From Schistocerca nitens (lineage: Eukaryota > Arthropoda > Insecta > Orthoptera > Acrididae): 64,000 nt of DNA. Of the stretch, positions 53,883-64,000 are shown piece after piece. The DNA is taken from NCBI RefSeq assembly GCF_023898315.1, contig NC_064616.1, positions 704,907,389-704,971,388 of the forward strand. The letters run 5' to 3'. The position numbers and the translations under genes were made by a program. The notes under the pieces were generated by a model. That model worked only from the letters and a program-made list of their open reading frames with translations. It did not search any database and was not told the DNA's origin. Position 1 is the stretch's first letter; every line of letters begins with the position of its first letter.

Positions 53883-56420
53883 TGTGTACAACTCTCTTAT
53901 TAAGAGGAAATGCATTTTTAAGATCTGCTGAGTACGAAATTTTGTCTTCAGTTGCAATATGTGAGACTGAATGTGTTATCCTGCTGACATACAAAACAAT
54001 TTTTTTGAACAGGTTTCCGCATATGATGCGGATATATGTTTCTGGTGCCTTAAAATTTGAAATTTTTGCATAAGTTGTTTACACTCCACATTCTGTCGTC
54101 TGACACATTTATACCAAATAATTAAGTCCAACATCCGGTTTTCCGATGCAAAGATTGTCCACGGGAGCTCTTTTCTTGTGTCTGCGGTAATATAGCTGAT
54201 TTTTCTTACCACAATTCGAAATGAACTTTCATAATTCTTTCAGAGACTTACACTGAAAGGCGTAAATTGTTTGAAAAGGGTTAGCTTTAAGTTGACGGTT
54301 TTTAGGTTTCGGGAAAAGAATTACTAAATACTTGCACCACTTCATCATAAATGTACAATATCTCCGCAAGACCCAGTAAATTTCGATGATGTTCTTCTAG
54401 GAAGAGTTTAAATGTAAGTGGATCATTCAGTAGGTCATGTGATTAATCCATTGCGTAGGATCTTGACTTAAACGCATGTTTAAACTACGCAACCAATATT
54501 AGTTTTTGCAGCATCCAGATTGCTGTTTCTTCGATGTTAGAGGTTAAACTAACATGGGGGAGCAAGTCTTCCTATCCATCATCTTCCAGAGTGATATTTA
54601 TGTGTATTTTTCTTTAGGTTTTACTAAAACATTTGAAAATGAATTTTATAGAAAGAATGTTACTTAATAACCGTCTCCGTAATGGTATCTGCTCGTTAGG
54701 TTTAAACAGCCTTCAAAGCTACGATGTTAAGCGGTCATTATGTATTATTTGACCGAACCATCCTTGTTTACATCTTCCTACAAATTACGAGGCTCTGTAC
54801 CACTTGTTTTCATGTTAACTGTTAACGTGCTGTGTTTCTCAGGTAGCTGCGGGGATCAAGCTATGGAGTCCCTTAAACGGATGTACGAAACCCTTTGAAA
54901 ATCACATCCACCTGCCCGGTTCACCAAAGCAACGGTTGTTAATCCGACGCACGGATTCGATCCGTGTCTGGCTCACTTCTCTGTCTCACAGTCTAAGCGA
55001 GCAGGTCACTTGCTGAATAAATATGAAGTTTTAAGTTTTCCCAATGAATATTTCATAAGGAACGTGTTCTTCGCCTCACAGAACGAAAGGAACCGTCGCT
55101 CTGGGCCCGCACTATTTTCTGCTCCGTTTATGTTAGCAGAAACATTTTTTCTTGCATTTAGAGAACACATTATTATTGTTAGCTCCCTCTTTCATTAGTC
55201 ACAACGTGATGTAACGTGCAAGACTCTAGAATATAATATATTAAAGATTTTTCACTTGTAATTATAAATAGCTATTTCGATTATTCGAAGTATGTGCTAA
55301 TGAGTCGGCAAGTTTACAAATGTCTTCTGAATTTCGTTGCCAGAAACTAATGAGTTTGCAGTAGTAACTGTACGTAGTTGTGATATGATCAACATAAGAG
55401 CATGAAAAATGAAAATAATAGCGGAAAAAATTCAAAGTTTGTATCACAAAAATAACAAAGATATTTATTATAGAGTTGGGGAAACAGTGAACAAGCGTTA
55501 AAATTATCTTTAATTTTGCAGCTAGCATGGTCTGACAAACTATTCTTAAACAGAAATACGGTTGTTCTAAATATAAGAATCAACTGTACACTAAAAATAG
55601 ATTTAAACTTATATTTTACACCAAACTAATGCTAAACCAAATTTAGATTAGGCTAAGGGACAAAGAAAATTATTCTTATTGTGGATTCGTCACGGAGATG
55701 CGAATCTAGTTCAATATCAGATATGGTTATCGGGTGATGGCCCTATTGTGCGAAAGACACACTCTTCTTTCCGAATGAGGAGACGGGAAACGGAAATATG
55801 TAATCTACATATTGGTGTCTTGCCGTCCTCCTTCCGTACTCCTTATTCCTCATGCCATTGAAAGAAGTAGACCTGCCAGACATCCATTGAGACGAAACGT
55901 GAATCGCTTTCTGTCAGTGACTATGTAACCTTCTTGGCGTATACATAATGTTTCGTGTTGCTGAAAACGACTAAACTTCGGTGACCAGGCTTCTCTTCGC
56001 CTAGACGAGTACTCAGTGTATCTAGAATACTACTGTTCTGCGTACTTTTAACTCATTAAAAATTCTTTGAAAAATTAGCTTCAGTATGAGTAACAAGACC
56101 TTACATCCTGAATGTGATCTCACTGCCACAATGCGCTCACATTTTTGTAGTACCAGCAACACTAAAACGTTTATTAATGTAGAAGCATTTCACTGATATA
56201 CCGCCATACACGAAGTAGCTCGATAACCAGTTCAAGCAGATCTATCATTTTTAAGAGGCACAACACGTTCTGCTACCAAGCCTTTCAACACTCAGTCCAT
56301 TGCTGAGGATAAACTGCCCGTAGAGAAGCCCATGGATAAACAGCTTCAGGCGTAGCGATATAGTTTCCAGTCAAAGCAGAATGTCGTTACATGTAAGCTA
56401 ATAAATGCCACACAGCCAGT
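53883..56420. other. Long unassigned stretch
   Basis: About 2.5 kb of AT-rich sequence without recognised gene or repeat. A B-box-like GGATTCGATCC is at 54953, possibly an old SINE head, but no A box is clear. Confidence 0.3.
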
Positions 56421-56446
56421 TCTTCTTCTTCTTATTATTATTATTT
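56421..56446. repeat. (TTC)n/(TTA)n microsatellite
   Basis: TTC units pass into TTA units over about 26 bases. Confidence 0.85.
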
Positions 56447-57284
56447 AATAGGGGAGCGGGTCCGCTGGGAAGCGCTGGTAGTGGCCAAAAGGCTGATTAA
56501 AATTACCGCTATACATAAAAACATGTGCAGTAAAGATTACATGCCTGACGTGGTCTTGATATGACGTTGGGGTTGTTTGAGGGGAGAGAGAGGGGTAAAA
56601 TTAAAAAGGATTTTATATAAAAGGATATGGGATGTGTATGGGGGCAAGGATCTGACGGGACGTTTGGAGACGACAGGGAGGTGAGATGTGATGATTTATT
56701 CATATATTGTGTGCTGATATAAGCGCGACGGCAAATGTTCTCAAGAATGGGGAATACAATTGGATGCTGACACTCAGGTTAATAGGAAATATAGGACAGA
56801 CGAAGGTATTCTGGGTATCCTGGGAAGTATGGGAATTTGGAGTTGAAATAGGGTACGAATGGGAGAAGTCAGATACAGAAAGTGAGATCGGGTGTATGTC
56901 TTTCATGGATTTTGAGCAAGTGGTATTGCTTGAGGGGAGCAGGGTCTTGTGAATTTGTGAAGATGGGGGGGGGGGGGGGGGGGATGGGGAGGGAATGAAC
57001 CTCTCGTATGCTTGGGTAGTACTTGTGCTGTTTACTCCCCACATTCTGTCAGTAAGCTTTCCATTGATTTTAGTCTATTGTGGACTTCCTTTTCGATGGT
57101 AAGAAGGAGGGAATTCTAAGCTAGTATTTCAAAGAGTGTTGCTGCCAGATGTTTTAGTGTTTCAATTAGATGTGTAGGACGCTTCTGTGTTATTAAGTAG
57201 AGGTTCCTCCACATTATCCAGTCACAATATTACATCTCAAAAGGCGAATATAGGTCTCAAGGTGGTCACTAATTTGATAGTAAG
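56447..57284. other. Unassigned stretch with a poly-G run
   Basis: No gene recognised. Nineteen consecutive G lie at 56965-56983 and may form a quadruplex-prone tract. Confidence 0.35.
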
Positions 57285-58325
57285 CACACCAGACAAAAAA
57301 TTAGCCACCTGAAGGAGATCTCACGCTAATACCACGACGCATTTCACCGAGGAAGAAAGTCTACAAGTTTCTTCAAGTATGCCATATCCAAATCAAGTCA
57401 GAGCTGATAATCACTTTCTCTAGAGCTACCAAATTACGGAGTTTTTGACTGCTCACTGTTCATCCGATGTTCGAAATAGTCCAAGACGTTTCCTGTGGTA
57501 TTCACATCGGGTGATTTAGGGGGTCAGTAGATCTGCGATAGAGTGCTTGATTGTTCGTCAGACCAGGAAAGTATGCATGCAGCCCTGTGAGCACGGCTGT
57601 TGTCATCTTGGAACATGACAGTATCCACAGCATACTCATAATGAAGATGTAGAAGAAAGGGCAACACTTCGTTACCAAGAATGTAGGAATCAACATCCTG
57701 GTTAACGTTGACTGAACCTTGTCAAGTAGGCACAAGTCATGGGTGAAAAAAAAAAAAAAAACCCAAAACATCAAAGAACCATATCCACCATTAACATACT
57801 GTGGCTTACACGTCCCATTGGGCCTTTGATGCACTCAACACTTAGCATCATTTGAAAAAGAGGTCAAATCGCGACTCATCGGACCACGCTACACGCCTAC
57901 ACCCTACACGCCTACTGTCCAGTTTATGTGTTGTTTGGACCACTGAAGACGTGCAGCCTTGTGTACTTCTGTGAGTAATGGCCTTTTGCGAGATACTAAT
58001 CTCCAAATGACCAATGCATGTAGTTCCCTTCGCAGTGTTTGTTCAGAAACTGGCTGAGATGTCCTGCATTAACTGAAACCAGCAGTGACACTTCTCTCTG
58101 GTCCCTACCGGTTTGGATATTTTTACGATCACTGTTGTTACACTATGTTACATGGTTGCGAGTAGTAATCCAGTTCTTGTCGTTCCGCTGGACAGTCCGT
58201 GTCGATGCACTAACAAATCGGGCAGCTTTGCTCGCAGTGTGGTCATGGACACTATCATATACGATACTTCGTTTCTGCCATCTTGTCACGTCTCCTAGTC
58301 GACTCATGTTACCGCGTTGATTCCA

Positions 58326-58330
<5 letters not shown>
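57285..58330 (-). mobile_element. Decayed Tc1-like transposon
   Basis: The left end, CACACCAGACAAAAAATTAG near 57284, resembles a Tc1/Tc3-type terminal repeat. On the minus strand, blocks such as GTCKPQYVNGGYGSLMFW (57800-57750, the GG.S.M.W region between the catalytic aspartates) are recognisable. A 16-A run at 57748-57763 interrupts it. The right end near the CA repeat is uncertain. Confidence 0.6.

Positions 58331-58372
<42 letters not shown>
58326..58372. repeat. (CA)n microsatellite
   Basis: About 23 CA units. Confidence 0.97.
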
Positions 58373-58373
<1 letters not shown>

Positions 58374-61300
58374 TCACACCACTTCTCTGCCACGACTGAA
58401 TGTCAGCGGTAGAGGGTCACTTTACGGCCTGTTACCAATTCTAAATCCTCTCCAGCGCTCCAAAGCGACCGTTAAGCTTATTTAATATTTTGGCCTGCGT
58501 GTTTACGTATGGAGTGAAACAGCCTAAATTTACTGCATGAAATTATACCAACTGTTCTGTTACACATTTCTGCGTCATCAATATATCTTGGACCGAAATC
58601 TGTAGGAATATCAGTACGTCTCTGCCACCTCATGCACTTGGTGCTTTAATACCTTGAAAACACTGCGAATGACAGTTTCAAAAATTTTGAAATAAGAAGT
58701 TAAAAATGAATAAATCTTTTCATGTCATTCATCGAGATCAGGATATCATCTAGATATTGTAACAAGAATATTTGTGTGTATGGTAGCTTTTCCTGCGCCA
58801 GAGGAGCAATACTTGTTCGATGTAAGCTGGGCACTGTATCTGAAATTTTTATTCATGTAATTCTTGAATTCAGTAATAATCTGCATTCATTTTGAAAACT
58901 TTTGGGTCAGTTAATACATTTAACCCTAAAATACACAATAAAACTGAGAAATTAACACCATATATACCATTTAAATTTCACAAAATTAACAGTTCACCCC
59001 TCCATCCCAGACTGGGGCCCTTTTGATATTGTCAGTAGTGAGGCTAGTTGTGGGTACTTTCACATAATCAACTATGTAAGTATGTGACGTAAACGTATGA
59101 CCGTACGTGCTGTTACACGTTACACATGAAAAGTACCCACTCTCTCATTCTTATTTACTAGAGGATTTAATATAACGCAGTAGACACTAAAGGCTTTGGA
59201 CGGCATACTTAGATTTGAAAAACCTCCCACAAATGTTCATACAAAATATACAAATACTCACCATTTACAGTGCGGGTAGTTGAAAATTATTATATATCTC
59301 GTTGCTCCTGAATCTTATATTAAAATTCAGAAACTGTTTGTTAATTATTATTTATCTCCCTGAAATCGGCATGGAAGTGATTAATGGCAAGCTTTTACGG
59401 AATTCGTAGGACCGGGAAGAGACTGCTCTAGCCAGATAGGCCGTCCAAGGCCCTGAAGACGCAGCGACAAACAGTCGCCGCGTTATGCTGGCCACTCCCC
59501 CAACAGCTTTTTCGTGGCTTCTGAAAGCTACCGGCGGCGCATAAGGCGCATTATCTTGACACTAAGCTACTCGACTTTGCCGCTCAGCTGATGAAAACGC
59601 AGTTCCGCCAGACACAAGTAGAAACGCTCGTGACCACTGCTCGCACTAAGCTATACACTGTCACACATGAAATGCCATAGAAACTTTGAAAGAAATTATT
59701 GCGTCTACAATCAACACTCCTTTCTAAAACTTAAAACTGCAAGAGCTTACACACATGTGAATGTGAAACCATTAAAGGGCTCTACAACTTAAGAAATCAG
59801 TTTTCTTGATCATAAACAAACAGAAGAGATAATATCGCCAACTGATATTCTAATACTGTTCGATTTATATATGTAAAAAAATTTGAAACACGCACACACA
59901 CGCAAGAAAGACTCCTTCCTTAACATTACAGACATTATAGCATTCAAGATTCGACATCTATTTTCACTTTGTAATTTGTTTAGTGTCTCGTGGCAGTCTT
60001 CCATTAGATCGTCGTATAGGTCATTTATGACTACGAGGAATTCGTTACAGGATTTCATCACTCAACATTTCGTTAGTTCTTATATGTCTCGCCTCAATTT
60101 CAGTTTCGTAATATTCATTCTGACACACTTTTTCATATTACCCATCTATTCGTATTTATGTGGTATCTCATTCCTCCTTGCGTTATTCGTTGGGGAACAA
60201 CTTATTTCTAAATTATTGTGCCCATGTCTAAGTGTTGTGTAGTAGAAGTTCTCATACACATTCCCTATATGCATTCAATTTCAGGCGGATTGAGAATTTA
60301 TTTTTGGATTGATGCCATGTCATTTTATTCTCCTGTATTTATTTTGGTGCTCATTTGCGTCTATTCCGTTAACGCTAATCTGTAGTGCTTTCTTTTCAGC
60401 GTACTGGTTATGTAAAATTTTGGTATTACTGTAGTTCATCTTCTCGACGACTCTCCTCAGTGTTAAGCTTCGCGTCATTGTTCCGAATTTCCTACACTTC
60501 AAAATAAAAAATGGCATCTAGAAGTCGAAACTAGTTCAAACAACTCCTGTTAAAAAAAGAACATCGTCTGATGATGATCAATATCCGAAAGAAACCGATT
60601 ACTGGTAGTTGAATTGTTTTTGTGACTGTTGACGAAAGAAAATAATACAGTATAACCGGTTGATGTGTGATTCTTCGGTCCATATTAGCGGTTTAAAACT
60701 CTGTCTCAAACTACAGACAACAGTTGTGATGAACTTGAGAGGCTTTACGCAATTCTTTTTGAGTTCTGACTTTTCCTTTCAGTTGCTGGAATACATCATG
60801 CACTGTAACATTATTCAAATTATTTCTTACTTGTTTTCAAACAACTGACCACCAAAGGTATTAGAATCAGACTACAATTTTTTTTAAATCTGTAAATTTT
60901 GGATCAAACAGCAATTCATACTAATTTTCATTCCTGTAATAGTTCACACTCTACTACTTCCAGACGAAGCTTATCGTTTCTACCACTTAACCTTTTGTTT
61001 TTGTGAGTTTTAGTAAAAATCTCATTTATCACTGACTAATATTTCTTTACATCTTTACATTTACTTTTTAATTTGTACGAATTACACTGGTGTTCCACGT
61101 AATTGCTATTATAATTATCTTACACAGCCATATTAAATAACTATGCCAACCTCATTATTTTCGAAAACCTTACAGTTTTATCTCCTCTATTGTTATCTCG
61201 GCATGCCCAGGTTTTATTTCTTTGTCTTGCGTCAAACATTTCTATCTAATTCTTGAGATGTTGAGGAACTTAATCATTGTCACACAACGACAGCTAATTT

Positions 61301-61890
61301 AGAATTTTATTCCGATCGCTTAAGAAGACAGGAAAGCCAGTATAAAATGAACAAGCGACAAGCCCCGCAGTCCTGTGTTATTCAGTTTTTGTCGCTGGGC
61401 CATTACAGCTGAATTGCTTAAAATTTACTTGCATCACATGCTATTCCATACTCTGCTCACGGAATAACAGAACATTCTTTCTACTTTCTGAGCATGTTTA
61501 TCCTCTCCCTTATCACATGTCGCCCTCGTTACCTTTCCACTAATGCAGCGAGGTTGACAGTGTCAATATATTTCAGTGGCAATTCGAATCCTAAAGGAAT
61601 TCCAGACTTATTACTCATTTGATTATAATTACAATATAGTGTTCTTGAATATTTATACATCGACATCACAGATTCCTGCAGTCAAGGTAATAACCGAGGC
61701 ACCGGATTTTGCAGCAGTTTCTTTAATGAGCGTCTGTCTTGGGTTTATACGGTCTGGAAACAGCATCACTTCAATTCTATAATCACAGTAAGCTGTTATC
61801 AAATAATGCGGTAATATTTGTGGAGACAAGGTTAGATGTGTAGTCCGACTGTCTTAAACTGTTAGTTTATTAACGGAAACAAATCTTGAA
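58373..61890. other. Long unassigned AT-rich stretch
   Basis: 3.5 kb with no coding region, RNA gene or named repeat that I can support. Open frames are short and of low-complexity composition. Confidence 0.35.
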
Positions 61891-61892
61891 AC

Positions 61893-61960
61893 GTAAAAGT
61901 AGCTTCCGGTGTTCCTCAAGGAAGTGTTATAGGACCATTACTTTTCAAAATATACAGGGT
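61893..61960 (+). mobile_element. CR1-like reverse-transcriptase fragment
   Basis: TCCGGTGTTCCTCAAGGAAG onward encodes SGVPQGSVIGPLLFKIY, a core reverse-transcriptase motif. Only about 20 codons are left, ending next to a TATACAGGGTT string that may be the end of a DNA transposon. Confidence 0.7.
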
Positions 61961-63053
61961 TATTCATAAGTACATCCAGAATTTCAGAAGAGGACTGCAT
62001 GAAAACAACAAGTTGTACGGAAAACAGACATATATCAGTGGCTAGATCATCTCCCCATGTTTCTAACTCACATTACAGGTGCTCTATATGTCTGTAGGTG
62101 CTAACAAATTCGATGCGCCAATACGGAGCAGACGATTCGTCTATAACACAGCTTCCCAACCTTGCTTGGTCTAGCGCCCCCCTTTCGAAGAAAAAAAAGT
62201 TACTCACTGATCACTTAAAAAAAGCAGACTTTCATTCATGAACTCAATAAGATAACTCATCGTTTTGCAGCTTTTCCCGGTCATAGCATTCGTTTTCGTA
62301 CGGTGATTCCCTGGCGTTTCTTATGGGTGAAGAATGTTATATATATATATTGCAAAAATTTCAGATTTTTAAAGTAACTTTATTAAAATATATTAACAAT
62401 GCTGGTGAATTACTAGAAATTATTAATAAATACATACGCTGTTAATATAATGTTCTTGGTGAAAGGCCTGAGCGTGATTCATTGACACAAATTTTTCGAT
62501 ATTTGGTCATGTTTGTCATCAGAAATCTTAAATTGGCACTTTCCACTATCGATGATTTTTTTTACGTCAGTAAATTGATCACTACACTAAATCGTCCTTC
62601 GTCTAAATATGATGGGAATGCGATGAAAAACTTATTTGCTGTAGCCCATTAAGCTGCATATAGTAGTGAAGTTTGCCTTCGAAGACAAAATTCGAAACAT
62701 AAATTTTTAAATTTCAATTATAGATCTGCATTTGTTGAGAATTTTGTCAGCTCCTCTTGTAGTGATAATTCTGGTGTTTTTAGGATTGAGGAAGGTTCTA
62801 GTTCCAATCTGGAATGATCATGTTAAGCACATCTTGAAATCTATGTGTAAAGATTACTTTTAGTGCTTAAAAAATGCTGGAAAAAGAGATTGTCATCATT
62901 TGTTTCCACAGAGGAAAGGTTATGGAAGTGATTTGTCTCCGACATAAATTTTGTTTGTACAAGTTTTTAAATGAACGCATTAATTTTTGGTTTTGATTTG
63001 ATCAAATTCAAATTATCTCCTTGCAGCTGCAGATTCATTTCTTTAAATGCGTT
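61961..63053. other. Mostly unassigned
   Basis: GCTTCCCAACCTTGCTTGGT followed by AGCGCCCCCC near 62150 resembles the end of a hAT-type element, without a partner end. The rest is AT-rich and unassigned. Confidence 0.25.
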
Positions 63054-63821
63054 ATATAGGGTGCCACATGGGAAATAGTACTTTTTCAGTCGGCCACCGT
63101 GCTAAGATGTAGATGTGCTCACGCCATATACTGCATCCAATCGGACCCACAAAGTACGCCAGTCGGTTCAATATGGAAATTGTCCAGTTAAAGTACGTAT
63201 TGAGGCAGTGGAGGAGTTCTGTCGCCGTGTTGTGTCTCTACAACGCGGAAAGCGACTTGGAAGCGTCCGCTGTTTCCGTGTTCTAGGTGGATAAAACAAG
63301 GAGCGTGTGATGGGTCTATAACTAATGTGAAGCATAAGGGACTTGAAATTACAAGCTTGTAATGTCTGAAGCGGCAAAATTTCATCTGAATTGGCTTGTC
63401 AAGACACAATACGTCTGATAATTTTCGGACACGTAGCATTGCTGTTAAGGTTCCTGTCTTTCAGCCCATGATTTTCTTCTGTGGGGTCAAGTCAAGAACA
63501 AGGTTTTTTTTCGGCTGGCCCACAGTACTCATGAATTGAAAGAGCAGCAATCCTGGAAGAGACAAAAGCCATTCATCAATAAATGGTTTAAGAACACAAT
63601 GAGAATCTTACGCGAACGTTTTCAGCAGTTCATCACCAGTGATGAATGCCGTTTATCTGAAGTACTTTTTAAGATATAAACTTGTGTTTGGCTTTCCAGT
63701 AATGACAATGTGTGTAGAACAGTTATCTACACATTATACTGATGCAAATACTGTATACGCTATACGTCATAAGAACCAAATGAAAATGTACTATTCCCTG
63801 TAGGTCGCGCTGTATAAATCA
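63054..63821 (+). mobile_element. Deleted mariner/Tc1-like element with inverted ends
   Basis: The left end TATAGGGTGCCACATGGGAA (63054) and the diverged complement at 63796-63821 (TTCCCTGTAGGTCGCGCTGT) look like terminal repeats. Plus-strand reading gives EAVEEFCRRVVSLQRGKR near 63215. Near 63465 it gives PMIFFCGVKSRTR, which in another frame resembles the PHDFFLWG.VKNKV C-terminal part of a mariner-related transposase. The central catalytic region is missing and the frames are broken. Confidence 0.5.
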
Positions 63822-64000
63822 GTTAAACAAATTTTATCATTCTGAAATTTCATTAAATTCATTTTTACGGAATTTTCAATAAACGTCATACCTGAGTCAA
63901 AAAGATCATAAAATCTTTTTGGGCAGTATTCTTTGATTGACGACTAACTTCTGTGTGTGCAGAAGTAAGCAACTGTAATCTTTATCATTTGATTCACAAC
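63822..64000. other. Unassigned right edge
   Basis: AT-rich sequence with no feature recognised. Confidence 0.3.

Noticed and set aside
1-64000. CRISPR arrays, rRNA genes, toxin genes or retroviral genes
   Set aside because: None was seen. Tandem arrays are simple microsatellites, and all reverse-transcriptase motifs belong to LINEs.

Overview
This is a stretch of a large, transposon-dense arthropod genome. The single host gene I can support is an insect innexin exon. The repeat landscape points to an orthopteran such as a Schistocerca-type grasshopper or a close polyneopteran: many copies of tRNA-headed SINEs, many Tc1/mariner generations, and CR1-like, RTE-like and RNase H-bearing LINEs. 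The species call is inference from repeats I recognise, not proof. There is no sign of bacterial operons, CRISPR arrays or rRNA genes.

Layout. Positions 1-9.5 kb hold mariner/Tc1 debris, several SINEs and a small LINE fragment. At 9.6-11.6 kb a foldback (long inverted repeat) element has been split by an intact, very young Tc1-like transposon. At 12.1-12.8 kb lies a CpG-rich leader with a GGC run, then the first coding exon of shaking-B (shakB, innexin 8), 120 codons ending at a clean splice donor. No later innexin exon is seen, so the remaining 51 kb is most simply read as intron 1 of shakB and/or intergenic DNA filled with mobile elements. At 14.7 kb there is a perfect 202-bp palindrome with target-site duplications and a hammerhead-like core. 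At 16-19.2 kb are mariner, CR1-like and Tc1 fossils, and at 19.4-20.8 kb a second copy of the young Tc1-like element, about 99.6% identical to the first by eye.

Positions 23.3-31.6 kb hold CR1-like fragments, an unclassified terminal-inverted-repeat element enclosing a DD36E Tc1 relative, another Tc1 with a SINE inside it, and several SINEs. At 33.2-34.9 kb is a 5'-truncated I-type LINE with a clean RNase H domain. Positions 39.8-47.4 kb are a mosaic of Tc1/mariner copies (one inserted in an RTE fragment), hAT-like ends and SINEs. At 50.6-53.9 kb is a full-length RTE-like LINE with a 987-codon open frame and a perfect 12-bp target-site duplication. Positions 54-64 kb are AT-rich and sparse, with one decayed Tc1, microsatellites and a deleted mariner-like element near the end.

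How it works together. The only host function visible is the gap-junction subunit. Everything else is a stratified insertion record: old CR1 and Tc1 copies are cut by SINEs and younger Tc1 elements. The youngest layer is the two 1,422-bp Tc1-like copies and the RTE-like LINE, all with open frames and crisp target-site duplications. I did not find a new host-encoded system. The most unusual items are the Tc1-like pair with 32-residue D-E spacing, the hairpin elements with hammerhead-like cores, and the precise insertion of one Tc1 into a foldback arm.
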